Assembly (NCBI GenBank): GCA_963707445.1
Contig: CAVPPW010000003.1
Location: forward strand, 1-64,000
Length of the DNA stretch: 64,000 nucleotides
Reading direction: 5' to 3'
DNA from: JALORV01 sp963707445
GTDB taxonomy: Bacteria; Pseudomonadota; Gammaproteobacteria; Burkholderiales; Burkholderiaceae_F
Below are positions 38,033-46,613 of this stretch, piece by piece. Both the position numbers and the translations under genes were made by a program. Under the pieces are notes generated by a model. That model ran no database searches. It saw nothing but the letters and a program-made list of their open reading frames with translations, and was not told where the DNA came from. The stretch's first letter is position 1. Each line of letters begins with the position of its first letter.

Positions 38033-39061
38033 TTACGCCTTCGGAGGCGGCTCCTGGTGGCCGCCGAACGCGTGCCGCATCGCCGACAGCAAGCGGTTCT
38101 GTAAGTCCGCGCCGCCACGTGATGCGAAACGCGCGTAAAGCGCGGCAGTCAGCACCGGTGCCGGAACCGACGTGTCGACCGCCGCCTGCACGGTCCAGCG
38201 CCCTTCTCCGGAATCAGCGACACGGCCGGCGTAGCTCGAGAGATGCGGGTCGTCGGCGAGCGCCGTCGCGGTCAGGTCGAGCAGCCACGACGAGATGACA
38301 CTTCCGCGCCGCCACAGCTCGGCGATCGCCAGCAGGTCGAAGTCATACCGGTAGTACTCCGGATTGCGCATCTGCGCGGTGACCGCGTCGTGCGCGTGCG
38401 CCTTCCCGTCCACGTGGTCGCCCGCATCAGCGGCAGCAAGGATCGCCATGCCTTCGGCGTACGCAGCCATCATTCCGTACTCGATGCCGTTGTGGATCAT
38501 CTTGACGAAGTGCCCAGCTCCGCTCGGGCCGCAATGCAGATAGCCTCGCGCGGCGGTGCCCGCATCGCCAGCACCGCCGATCGGAGCGATGCCGGCCTCG
38601 GCCGGCGCGAGGCACGCGAAGATCGGCTCGAGGCGGCGGATTGGTCGCGCATCCCCGCCGATCATCAGGCAGTAGCCGCGTTCGAGACCCCAGACGCCGC
38701 CGCTGGTGCCAACGTCGACGTAGTCGATGCCGCGCGCCTCCAGTTCTGCGTGACGGCGCAAGTCGTCAACGTAGTGCGAGTTGCCGCCGTCGACGATCGT
38801 GTCGCCGCGATCGAGCAGCGGTGCGAGCGCGTCGATCGTTGCATCGACGGCTGCGGCCGGGACCATCAACCACACGGCACGCGGCGGCGGCATCTGCGCG
38901 ACGAGCGCGGCGAGCGACGCCGCGGCGACTGCGCCTTCAGCGACCAGCGGCTCGAGTTCGGCCGGGGACGGCGAATGCACCACGCACGCGTGGCCGCCAC
39001 GCAGCAGACGGCGCACCATGTTCGCGCCCATGCGGCCGGCGCCGATCATTCCGAGTTGCAT
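38033..39061 (-). CDS. gnd: 6-phosphogluconate dehydrogenase, decarboxylating (GndA-type, short form)
   Basis: NAD(P)-dependent oxidative decarboxylation of 6-phosphogluconate. MQLGMIGAGRMGANMVRRLL is the Rossmann start; DGGNSHYVDDLRR, YVDVGTSGGVWGLERGYCLM, GPSGAGHFVKMIHNGIEYGM (catalytic Lys and Asn) follow. 342 residues fits the short-form enzyme. It is divergent from gluconokinase, and together they take gluconate to ribulose 5-phosphate. Confidence 0.93.
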   Translation of the reverse strand: MQLGMIGAGRMGANMVRRLLRGGHACVVHSPSPAELEPLVAEGAVAAASLAALVAQMPPPRAVWLMVPAAAVDATIDALAPLLDRGDTIVDGGNSHYVDDLRRHAELEARGIDYVDVGTSGGVWGLERGYCLMIGGDARPIRRLEPIFACLAPAEAGIAPIGGAGDAGTAARGYLHCGPSGAGHFVKMIHNGIEYGMMAAYAEGMAILAAADAGDHVDGKAHAHDAVTAQMRNPEYYRYDFDLLAIAELWRRGSVISSWLLDLTATALADDPHLSSYAGRVADSGEGRWTVQAAVDTSVPAPVLTAALYARFASRGGADLQNRLLSAMRHAFGGHQEPPPKA

Positions 39062-39185
39062 TGACACTCCTCGATTGCGCACGGGCGCAAACCCATGCAG
39101 GCTAACGCTATCCGACGAACGAGAACAAGTCGTACGCGGCCCCCGAAATCGGGGCGGCGCGTACGTCACCACACACAGCGCTCCG

Positions 39186-39692
39186 ATGATCGAACATCCG
39201 GTGGTCGTGATGGGCGTGGCCGGCTGCGGCAAGTCGAGCCTCGGCGTCGCGATCGCCGAGGCCGAGGGCGCGCAGCTGATCGAAGGCGATGCGTATCACA
39301 GCGACGCCAACCGCGAGAAGATGCGGCGAGGGATTCCGCTGACCGACGCCGACCGCGCCGGCTGGCTCGACACATTGGCTGGCGAACTGCGCGCGCGGGG
39401 CGCCAATACGGTTCTGACCTGCTCCGCGCTGAAGCGCGCCTACCGCGATCGCCTGCGAGCCGTCGTGCCGGAACTGCGTTTCGTGTTCATGGAGATCGAC
39501 CCCGCGTCGGCGCGGGCGCGCGTAGAAGCCCGCGACGCGCACTTCTTTTCGCCTTCGCTCGTGACGAGTCAGTTCGCGGCGCTTGAATCGCCAGTCGCAG
39601 AGCCGGGCGTGTTGCGGGTCGATGCGCTTGCGCCGCTGGCGCAACTGCAAGCAGAGGTCAGTGCCTGGCTGCACAGCGGGGGGCGACCGTAA
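39186..39692 (+). CDS. gntK: Gluconokinase
   Basis: ATP-dependent phosphorylation of gluconate to 6-phosphogluconate. P-loop VVVMGVAGCGKSSLGVAIAE, GDAYHSDANREKMRRGIPLT, TCSALKRAYRDRLR and HFFSPSLVTSQFAALESP are all typical. 168 residues. Divergently placed next to gnd (125 bases), which uses its product. Confidence 0.94.
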   Translation: MIEHPVVVMGVAGCGKSSLGVAIAEAEGAQLIEGDAYHSDANREKMRRGIPLTDADRAGWLDTLAGELRARGANTVLTCSALKRAYRDRLRAVVPELRFVFMEIDPASARARVEARDAHFFSPSLVTSQFAALESPVAEPGVLRVDALAPLAQLQAEVSAWLHSGGRP

Positions 39693-39799
39693 GGCTTCCG
39701 GTACGTCCGCACCGGTACCGCGCGGCCTGGGTGGACGGGCTCGGCCTCGCGCGGCCCGAGCCGCTTCTTGCACGCGGATGAATCGACAACGCGCGGGTC

Positions 39800-40633
39800 T
39801 CAGCGGCTCGCGAACAAGGCGTTCAGCTCTGCGCCCGACGCTGCACCTTGAAAGCCGTCAAACGTTCCCTGTTCGGCAAGGAGCTTGGCGGCGCGCATGA
39901 ATCCTCCCCACGCGGTGCGCGCGAGCGTGCCGCCGACGCTGATGCGCCGCACGCCGAGCGCCGCGATGTCCGACACGGTCAACTCGGCCGGCCATCCAAC
40001 GAGCAGGTTCACCGGCTTCGGCGCGACGGCGGCGACGACCGCGGCGATCTGTTCGCGGGTGCGGATGCCGGGCGCGTAGAGGCAATCTGCGCCCGCCTGC
40101 GAATACGCCTTCAGCCGCGCGATCGTTTCGTCGAGATCGGGACGGCCCGCGATGAAACCTTCGGAGCGGCCGACCAGCAGCGTGTCGCCGCCCGCCTGGT
40201 CGATCGCCCGGCGCGCCGCGCGCATCCGCTCGACGGCAACCTCCAGGTCGTACAGCGGACGTGCCGGGTCGCCGGTCGAGTCTTCGATCGACAGTCCCGC
40301 GACTCCGGCGTCGATCGCGAGCCGCACGCTTTCCGCGACGCCGGCCGCATCGGCCGCGAAACCGCTCTCGAAGTCGGCGTTCACGGGAACGTCGGTCGCC
40401 GCAACTATCTCCTGCAGGTGCGAGATCACCATGTCGCGCGTCACACCGTTGTCCGAACGACCTTGCGACCAGGCGAAGCCAGCGCTCGTGGTGGCGAGCG
40501 CCTTGAAGCCGAGGCTCTGCAGAAACCGCGCGCTGCCCACATCCCACGGATTCGGAATGACGAAGCAGCCGCTCTCATGCAGGCGCTGAAAGGTGCGCCG
40601 CTTGTCTGCGACGCTCGGACGGGGTTCGGCCAT
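39800..40633 (-). CDS. Isocitrate lyase / PEP-mutase family protein
   Basis: 277-residue TIM-barrel enzyme. FQRLHESGCFVIPNPWDVGS, ATTSAGFAWSQGRSDN, VPVNADFESGFA (metal-site region) and GLSIEDSTGD are typical of the ICL/PEPM superfamily group that includes carboxyphosphonoenolpyruvate mutase-like and oxaloacetate-hydrolase-like members. The precise C-C lyase or mutase substrate is not clear. Convergent with gntK. Confidence 0.85.
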   Translation of the reverse strand: MAEPRPSVADKRRTFQRLHESGCFVIPNPWDVGSARFLQSLGFKALATTSAGFAWSQGRSDNGVTRDMVISHLQEIVAATDVPVNADFESGFAADAAGVAESVRLAIDAGVAGLSIEDSTGDPARPLYDLEVAVERMRAARRAIDQAGGDTLLVGRSEGFIAGRPDLDETIARLKAYSQAGADCLYAPGIRTREQIAAVVAAVAPKPVNLLVGWPAELTVSDIAALGVRRISVGGTLARTAWGGFMRAAKLLAEQGTFDGFQGAASGAELNALFASR

Positions 40634-40779
40634 ATCGAGTCTCCTTCGGGAGACTCGTTTTACCCCCCGAAACGCGGGCGCGGGTAACGCTCTGCATGTT
40701 CCGGGATTACAACTGCAACGGAATGACAGGAAGATGCGACGCGTGGCCCGGCTCGGCGGCCGGCTCCGGCGGTCGCGCC

Positions 40780-41425
40780 TCAGAGCGCGTACGGACTTTG
40801 GCGCTCGAGTTCCTGCACGCTGACGGTGAGCTGCTGTGAGCGCTGCATCAGGTAATCGATGCGGGCGACCAGTTCGGTCCGTTCCTGCGTCAGCCGCACC
40901 AGCTCACCCGCCAGAAAGGCGCGTCGATCGGTCGGCACCTTGGGCAGCACCAGTTCGGCGGTGACGCTCACCATCGCTGCATCGGTCTGTGCCAGTCCGT
41001 CGCGCGCACTGTGCAGTCGCGCCTGCGTGTTGCGCAGCTCGCTCCGCGCGTCATGGATCTGCCGGCCATAGCGATAGCTGTCGACGAACGCGGTTTCGAT
41101 CGCGCCCGAACACACGTTGGCATAGCCGGCGCCATACAGGCCGGCGCGGAAGCCGTTCTTCGGCTGGCAGTACTCGGCGAGGCCACGCTCGCGGCCTTGG
41201 GTATAGGCGGCGAGATTCGGGGTGACCTGGTACTTGGCGCAGGCGACCCGATGCACACCGATCCGGTCAGCCGGGAATCCGTGCAGGCCGTCTTCGTAGC
41301 CGATCATGTTCCAGTCGGCTACCGCGCACTGGTCCTTGCCCATGCCGCTCGAGCAGCCGGCCATCTGCGACGCAGCGAGCAGGCCGGCGACGCAGACGAG
41401 GACGTAGGCGACGAAGTGCGTTCAT
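40780..41425 (-). CDS. DUF2799 lipoprotein (start region frameshifted)
   Basis: About 214 residues. CAVADWNMIGYEDGLHGFPA, HRVACAKYQVTPNLAAYTQG, GLAEYCQPKNGFRAGLYGAG and VCSGAIETAFVDSYRYGRQI match DUF2799, followed by a coiled coil. The uninterrupted frame begins at 41364 with MAGCSS, too short for export. If one base is removed in GCAC just after ATG 41425, it reads MNAFVAYVLVCVAGLLAASQ with lipobox MAGC, a complete lipoprotein signal. I therefore extend the gene to 41425. Confidence 0.75.
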
Positions 41426-41749
41426 AGCACTGATAATTCTCGGCAACTTCCGTCGCGGTCAAAGCGCGAAATTGCCACCGGAAATCATCCGAACGCCACC
41501 GGTCAGATACCTACAGCCGATCTTGCGATGGCCGAGCCGTCGGATCGAATCCGGTGAGTGAATGTCTCGCGCACTCGATCTCGCCATTGCGAGGGGCTGC
41601 GGCGCGACTTTGGCGCCATACCGATCGACCGCTGAAAACGTCGATCCCAGTCGCCATCAGTCCGCTAAGCTGGATTACGCGTCGCGGCCGTCCTGCATGG
41701 TGCCGCCGCGCCGTTGTCGTTTTTCTCGTTTCGATTCCCGGGAGGGCCC
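41426..41749. other. Intergenic region without a supported gene
   Basis: 324 bases between the divergent DUF2799 and cupin genes. It contains two GCCACCGG repeats near 41474 and 41495 that look like eroded insertion-sequence end material, but no element can be delimited. GGGAGGG just before 41750 is the cupin ribosome site. Confidence 0.4.
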
Positions 41750-42127
41750 GTGACCCCAACTTCCCCTCATCCCTACGCGACCCACCTCGACATCAAATTT
41801 CCGGCGCTATCGGTCGTTGATGTTCCTCGCCTGGTGAAGGACTGCACCGACCAGTGGTACAACCAGACGCTGTGCAGAGTTAACGAAGCGGTGGTTCGCC
41901 TCGGTGTCCTGCAAGGCGAGTATCACTGGCACAAGCACGACCATGACGATGAGTTTTTCTTCGTCCTGGACGGTCACTTCATCATTGATCTCGAGGACAG
42001 GTCGGTCGATCTTCAGGCGCGCGAAGGCTTCGTCGTGCCGAAAGGCGTCGTTCACCGCACTCGCGCGCCCGACCGCGCGGTCATCTTGATGGTCGAAACC
42101 GCTGCGATCGTTCCGGAAGGGGACTGA
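41750..42127 (+). CDS. Cupin-domain protein
   Basis: 125 residues from GTG 41750, preceded by a strong GGGAGGG site. Cupin motif 1 is HWHKHDHDDEFFFVLDG (metal ligands His, His, Glu), motif 2 is GFVVPKGVVHRTRAPD (His). A small single-domain metal-binding cupin; substrate unknown. Confidence 0.85.
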   Translation: MTPTSPHPYATHLDIKFPALSVVDVPRLVKDCTDQWYNQTLCRVNEAVVRLGVLQGEYHWHKHDHDDEFFFVLDGHFIIDLEDRSVDLQAREGFVVPKGVVHRTRAPDRAVILMVETAAIVPEGD

Positions 42128-42229
42128 GAGACCGATGGTCGTACGCTGACGGCTCAGTTGTCACGAAGAGCACCGGCGCTCGAATCGCTGACCTCCGCCA
42201 ACGAGTCAAGCATTTCGATCGCGAGTTCG

Positions 42230-42651
42230 TCAGTGCCGCTCGGCGCTCTTCGGTTCGGCGGTCGCTTCTTCCGTGACTGTGATCGAATCGACCTTGTTCG
42301 GGTAAAAGGCGAGGCAGTCCTTGATCACGCCGACTTCGTCATAGGGCGTCTCGTACGACCAGACCGCGTTGTCGACCGTGCGGCCGCGGGACGACAGCGT
42401 GAAATACGAGGCGTGCCCCTTGAACGGGCAATAAGTTCGATGGGTCGTCGGTATCAGCCGCTCCATCTTCGCGTCTTTGCGGGGCACGTAATAGACGGCG
42501 GGATAGTCGCTTTCCTCGAGGCGGATCGCGTCGCGGGTGTCGGCGATGACTTCGCCGTTGAAGGTCACCCGGACATGTTCGCCTGGTGCCGGCTCGTGGC
42601 AATGCGATGGTCAGGATGCTTCTTGTATCCGGGGCCACTGTTAGCGCTCAT
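42230..42651 (-). CDS. DUF427 domain protein (one frameshift)
   Basis: Corrected length 140 residues. Start MSANSGPGYKKHPDHRIATS, then TFNGEVIADTRDAIRLEESD, YPAVYYVPRKDAKMERLIPT and TYCPFKGHASYFTLSS, the DUF427 signature. A base is missing near 42575 in a C run (AGC-CGG should be AGC-CCG-G). Function of DUF427 is unknown. Confidence 0.88.
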
Positions 42652-42860
42652 CGATGAACTCCTGAGGCTGGCAACTGAGCCGTCACACACGCGAAGGGCA
42701 GGAACCGTGCGCGGCGAAAACTATCCCTGCTGGCAGTGCGCCTCCAGCAATGGATGCATCCGGCATGTCGCGATGCGTCATGATGTACGGGATCGGAGGT
42801 TCAATGCTTCGGCCAAACCAGACTGCAAGGTACAAGGAGGGCGGCCGCCGGCCGGTTGAT

Positions 42861-43244
42861 ATGCGCGGGCTATGTTCGTTGATTCTCGTGTTCGTCCTGA
42901 ACGCAGCCTTCGCGCAGACTCAGATATCGCCGATGGCGTTGGTCGGAAGGTGGTCGGCTTCGGCAATTGATCCAAGCGGAGCCACCATGGTGACCCACGT
43001 GGTCTTTACGCAGAACATGCATTTCTTTGCATCCTCGACCGTCGATGGCAAGACGTTCCTCGATTTTGACGGCACTTGGTCGGTGTCCGGGAACACGCTT
43101 GCTTGGCGCTATAGGACGAGTTCCGGGTCGACGCCTGTGCCGGAAACCACGGACACGGATGAAATCGTCTCCATTGATGCATCCAAGCTCGTACTGCGAT
43201 CAAGTCTGTCCGGAAAACAGCAGGAATACATACGGGCTCGGTAA
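42861..43244 (+). CDS. Secreted lipocalin-like hypothetical protein
   Basis: 127 residues with a signal peptide (SLILVFVLNAAFAQ) and an extended beta-rich body: LVGRWSASAIDPSGATMVTH, FDGTWSVSGNTLAWRYRT, DEIVSIDASKLVLRSS. The GRW ... GTW pattern suggests a small lipocalin-like barrel. Unknown function. Confidence 0.6.
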   Translation: MRGLCSLILVFVLNAAFAQTQISPMALVGRWSASAIDPSGATMVTHVVFTQNMHFFASSTVDGKTFLDFDGTWSVSGNTLAWRYRTSSGSTPVPETTDTDEIVSIDASKLVLRSSLSGKQQEYIRAR

Positions 43245-43381
43245 GGCGCTCGACTACCTCGCGCGCGAGTACGTTAAGTCGTAGCGGCGCCGCGCTACCG
43301 AGACGGCCTGGACTCGGTAATCCGTCACCGGTGCTGCGGCGCGCCAACCGGCCAACCGACGGTGTGCCAGGACCGTGGCGA

Positions 43382-43717
43382 TCAGGGATTGTCGCTTGCG
43401 ATCCGCTGAATTTCCGCCGCCTTATTCTGCTGCCACCACGTCAGCAGCGCCTCGAAGTCGCCGCCAAATTTGCGCTGCTTCACTGCTTCGTAGACGGCAG
43501 CACAGGTCGCGATGTCGGCGTTTGCGCGCGTGGTCGCCGCGTACTCGCAAACCCAGAAGGCTCGCTCGAGATCGGCCGTCCTTACGCTCGTGAGCTGCTG
43601 AACCGGCGCCTGTACGGCTGCCCTTGAACCGTCCTGTCCAAGGGCGCTGCCCACGAGGAGGGCGGCGAGCGCGGCGATGCAGAAAGAAGTCCCGTATTTG
43701 CTTTCGCGCTTGAACAT
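43382..43717 (-). CDS. Small secreted hypothetical protein
   Basis: 111 residues after an AAGGAGAA site. Signal peptide (FCIAALAALLVGSALGQ), then DLERAFWVCEYAATTRANAD and ATCAAVYEAVKQRKFGGDFE with two cysteines likely forming a disulfide. It is divergent from the sensor fragment at 43877 and shares the GGTCCCG-containing promoter region with it. Confidence 0.6.
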   Translation of the reverse strand: MFKRESKYGTSFCIAALAALLVGSALGQDGSRAAVQAPVQQLTSVRTADLERAFWVCEYAATTRANADIATCAAVYEAVKQRKFGGDFEALLTWWQQNKAAEIQRIASDNP

Positions 43718-43795
43718 GGTGGTTCTCCTTCGGGTGGAATCGACTGACGACGAAAGCAGTGTGCGGAGTTCGTCACGCCGCGACCATCCGACCGA

Positions 43796-43849
43796 GGTCC
43801 CGTTCCGCCCGAGTCCACGAGACCAAGGTCCCGGGACCGAGGTACCGTT
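43796..43849. promoter_or_regulatory. Cluster of GGTMCCG motifs upstream of sensor fragment
   Basis: GGTCCCGTT at 43796, the perfect palindrome GGTCCCGGGACC at 43827-43838 and GGTACCGTT at 43841. The same motif precedes the full kinase gene (46573) and occurs inverted upstream of the NarL-type regulator (50916, 51112). Probably a regulator-binding array for this cluster. Confidence 0.5.
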
Positions 43850-43876
43850 GCGCGCGAGCGGGCGTAGATTGCGCAC

Positions 43877-44423
43877 ATGAAACGCCGCCCGATCGCGACG
43901 CGCTACGCTGCGCTGATCGTCGCCCTGCTTGCCGCAGCGCTGATCGCGAGCGGAACGCTCAAGGGCTGGGTCTCGAATCGTGACCGGATGGCGGCGCTCG
44001 AATTGCTGCAGAGGGAAAAGGCTCAGGCGGCCGCCGCGGAAGTCTCGCGCTGTGTCGCGGACTTGCCGCGCAGTCTCGAATGGGTCACTGTGGGCGCGCC
44101 CGCCGGCGCCGATGAGTTCGAGTTGCGGCGCCTGAAATTTCTCAGGCTGCCTGCGCCAGGAGCCGGTGATCACGACCGCGACGCTGGTCGATGCCGCGGG
44201 GCGCGAGCAGTTGCACGTTTCGCGCATCACGCCGGACCGCATCGCGAGCGGCGTCGATCTCTTCATCGCAGCGCACGGCGGCCGCACGGACCTCGGCAAC
44301 GTGTACTTCGTCGCGGAGACCGAACCGTACTTGACGATCGCCGTGCCGAGCGCTGCGCGCGATGGTTCGGTGAGAATCCTGCGCCATCTTCGCGTGAATT
44401 GCGGCGCGGACCGTCGTCTATGA
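43877..44423 (+). pseudogene. Truncated duplicate of the hybrid kinase sensor domain
   Basis: MKRRPIATRYAALIVALLAA is nearly the same as the start of the kinase at 46614 (MRRRPIATRYAVLVAALLTI), and similarity continues through TM1, the LQREKAQAAAAEVSR helix and the CACHE-like ITTATLVDAAGREQL / FVAETEPYLTIAVPSAARDG up to about 44370. There the similarity ends and the frame closes at 44423 without second TM, HAMP or kinase. One shift lies near 44152 (CCTG). It keeps the promoter motif of the full gene. Either a decayed duplicate or a short membrane sensor; I favour a remnant. Confidence 0.7.
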
Positions 44424-44530
44424 CAGGTCGATGCCACGCCCTGCCCGCAGGCACTGATCTCACGTGCAGTGAGGCGCGCACCATCGTGTATGACAGGTGT
44501 CGACGGCACGACCTGCCGCAGGTGGCATTG
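44404..44530 (+). repeat. Imperfect direct repeat before the first binding-protein gene
   Basis: Two related segments of about 50 bases (44404-44456 and 44474-44530) sharing TATGACAGGT and CTGCC-CAGG with a ~71-base period. They fill the gap between the sensor remnant and ATG 44549, so they could be 5-prime leader elements or a duplication scar. Confidence 0.5.
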
Positions 44531-44548
44531 CGCTGATTGGAGGCATGA

Positions 44549-45526
44549 ATGCAGCGACTCCGACTTGCGCTAATCGCTGTCCTTGGCCTTTGTCTGCTGC
44601 GCCCCATTCCTGCGGCGGAAGCACAGCCCGTAGCGAAGGTCCACCGTATCGCCGTACTCGGCAACCAGGACAATCCGCCATGGGAGGGATTTCGGCGCGG
44701 ACTGCGGGAGCTAGGCTATTTCGAAGGCCGCAACATCACGGTCGATTGGCGATGGTCGCAGGGCTTTCCGGATCGTCTGCCCACGCTCGCGCGCGAACTG
44801 GTTGCCCTCAAACCCGATGTCCTCGTCGTCTCCGGCTCGCAGGCGGCTCTGGCAGCCAAATCTGCGACAGGGACGCTTCCGATCGTGGCCGCTCTGACGC
44901 AGCATCCGGAACGACTCGGCCTGGTGTCGAGTCTGGCGCGACCAGGAAGCAACGTCACCGGGCTTAGCACGTATTCTCCGCAGCTCTCGGCAAAGAAGCT
45001 CGAACTCCTGAAGGAGGTCGTTCCCAACATTTACCGGGTAGCCGTCATCTGGAATCCAGCCAGTGAGTCTGAGCGGCTGCAGTTCCGGGACGTGACGGAC
45101 GCTGCGGCAGCAGTCGGCGTGACGATCCAATCGATCGAGGTGCAGAGCCCTGATGAACTTCCGCGTGCCTTTTCAGAAATCCGTTCCAGCCGTGCCCAGG
45201 CCTTGATGGCTATCGGCAATCCGATCAACTTCAAGGGCCGAGAGCAACTTGCAGAGTTCGCTCTGAAGCATCGACTACCGAGCATCTTCGAAGAGGGACT
45301 CTTTGTCGAAGCCGGTGGGCTGATGTCGTACGGGCCGAGTTTCATCGACATGTTCCGCCGCGCCGCGACCTACGTCGACAAGATCTTGAAGGGTGCGACG
45401 CCGGCAGAGCTGCCCATCGAGCAGCCGACCCGATTCGAGTTGGTCATCAACCGCAATACCGCAACTGACCTCGGACTCCGCATCTCGCCCTCGGTTTTGT
45501 TGCGCGCCGATCGCGTGATCGACTAA
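44549..45526 (+). CDS. PF04392-type substrate-binding protein 1
   Basis: 325 residues with a signal peptide (LALIAVLGLCLLRPIPAAEA). KVHRIAVLGNQDNPPWEGFR, LRELGYFEGRNITVDWRWSQ, PIVAALTQHPERLGLVSSLA, RPGSNVTGLSTYSPQLSAKK and FVEAGGLMSYGPSFIDMFRR define the ABC-type binding-protein family PF04392 (YtsJ/TrpX-like). No permease or ATPase gene is nearby. GGAGG at 44539 serves ATG 44549. The stop TAA directly abuts the ATG of binding protein 2. Confidence 0.9.
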   Translation: MQRLRLALIAVLGLCLLRPIPAAEAQPVAKVHRIAVLGNQDNPPWEGFRRGLRELGYFEGRNITVDWRWSQGFPDRLPTLARELVALKPDVLVVSGSQAALAAKSATGTLPIVAALTQHPERLGLVSSLARPGSNVTGLSTYSPQLSAKKLELLKEVVPNIYRVAVIWNPASESERLQFRDVTDAAAAVGVTIQSIEVQSPDELPRAFSEIRSSRAQALMAIGNPINFKGREQLAEFALKHRLPSIFEEGLFVEAGGLMSYGPSFIDMFRRAATYVDKILKGATPAELPIEQPTRFELVINRNTATDLGLRISPSVLLRADRVID

Positions 45527-46522
45527 ATGCGCCTGACCCGACGCAACTTCAGCCGGATTGCGGCAGTTGCCTGCCTCGGCAGTCTCGCTTCTTTGCCGCT
45601 GGCAGCACGCGGCCAGTCGGGAGGCAGGGTCTACCGAGTCGGAATCCTCGGCAACCAGGACAGTCCGCCGTGGGAAGGGTTTCGCCAGGCGCTGCACAAA
45701 CTGGGTTATATCGACGGGCGCAATCTGCTCATCGAAGCGCGCTGGTCGGACGGATTCACGGAGCGGCTTCCTGCGCTCGCGGTCGAGCTGGTTCAGCAAA
45801 ACGTCGACGTTATTGTCGCGTCCGGTAATCAGGCCACGATGGCTGCCAAGAACGCATCCAACACGATCCCGATCGTGATGGCGGTGTCCGGATATCCCGA
45901 CGAGTTGGGTCTGGTGCAAAGTCTCGCCCGACCGGGCGGTAACGTGACCGGACTGAGTAACTTTGCTGCTCAGCTGCAGGGCAAGCGGTTCGAATTGTTG
46001 AGGGAAACCGCGCCGCAAGTGTCGCGCATCGCATGGTTCCGAAGCGCGACCAATCCGTTCGAGTCCTCCCTTGCGGAGAATCCAAACCTCGTGGCGATAG
46101 CAGAGGCTCTCGGAGTGACGTACCGCTTCGTCGAAGTCCGCAGCCCAGGCGACTTCCCGGCAGCCTTCGCTGCCGCAGTGGCAGGCAAAGCCGACGCGGT
46201 GATGGCATTTGGCAATCCGGTCACGTTTGCTGGCCGACGCTTGATCGCAGAGTTCGCGCTGAACCATCGGCTTCCGAGTATCTTCGAAGAACAGCTCTTC
46301 GTCGAAGCCGGTGGGCTAATGTCGTACGGACCAAGTTTCATCGATATGTTCCGCCGCGCCGCGATCTATGTTGACAGGATCTTCAAGGGTGCGAAACCGG
46401 CCGATCTTCCGATCGAGCAACCCACCAGTTTTGAGCTGATCATCAACTTGAAGACCGCAAGAGCTCTCGGCTTGGCGATTCCGCCAGCCGTATTGCTGCG
46501 AGCCGACAACGTGATCCGCTGA
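45527..46522 (+). CDS. PF04392-type substrate-binding protein 2
   Basis: 331 residues, about half identical to its upstream neighbour (same VGILGNQDSPPWEGFR, ARPGGNVTGLSNFAAQLQGK and EAGGLMSYGPSFIDMFRRAA). The N-terminus has a twin-arginine-like TRRNFSR before a hydrophobic stretch, unlike protein 1, so it may be exported folded. It starts right after the stop of protein 1. With no transporter genes around and a CACHE-type kinase next, a sensory role (loaded protein presenting a ligand to the kinase) is a reasonable inference. Confidence 0.9.
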   Translation: MRLTRRNFSRIAAVACLGSLASLPLAARGQSGGRVYRVGILGNQDSPPWEGFRQALHKLGYIDGRNLLIEARWSDGFTERLPALAVELVQQNVDVIVASGNQATMAAKNASNTIPIVMAVSGYPDELGLVQSLARPGGNVTGLSNFAAQLQGKRFELLRETAPQVSRIAWFRSATNPFESSLAENPNLVAIAEALGVTYRFVEVRSPGDFPAAFAAAVAGKADAVMAFGNPVTFAGRRLIAEFALNHRLPSIFEEQLFVEAGGLMSYGPSFIDMFRRAAIYVDRIFKGAKPADLPIEQPTSFELIINLKTARALGLAIPPAVLLRADNVIR

Positions 46523-46572
46523 AACGGCCTCGGCCACGCACTAGCACCCGCTGCCATCCCTGCCAGGCCATA

Positions 46573-46581
46573 GGTCCCGTT
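46573..46581 (+). promoter_or_regulatory. GGTCCCGTT motif upstream of hybrid kinase
   Basis: GGTCCCGTT followed by GCGC and a CGGCGTAAATTG block, which is also found (with small changes) upstream of the truncated sensor copy. It lies 33 bases before ATG 46614. Confidence 0.5.
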
Positions 46582-46613
46582 GCGCCGGGTAACGCCCGGC
46601 GTAAATTGATGTC

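Noticed and set aside
41460..41520. Insertion-sequence end (GCCACCGG repeats)
   Set aside because: Only two short repeats. No transposase, matching second end or target duplication could be found.
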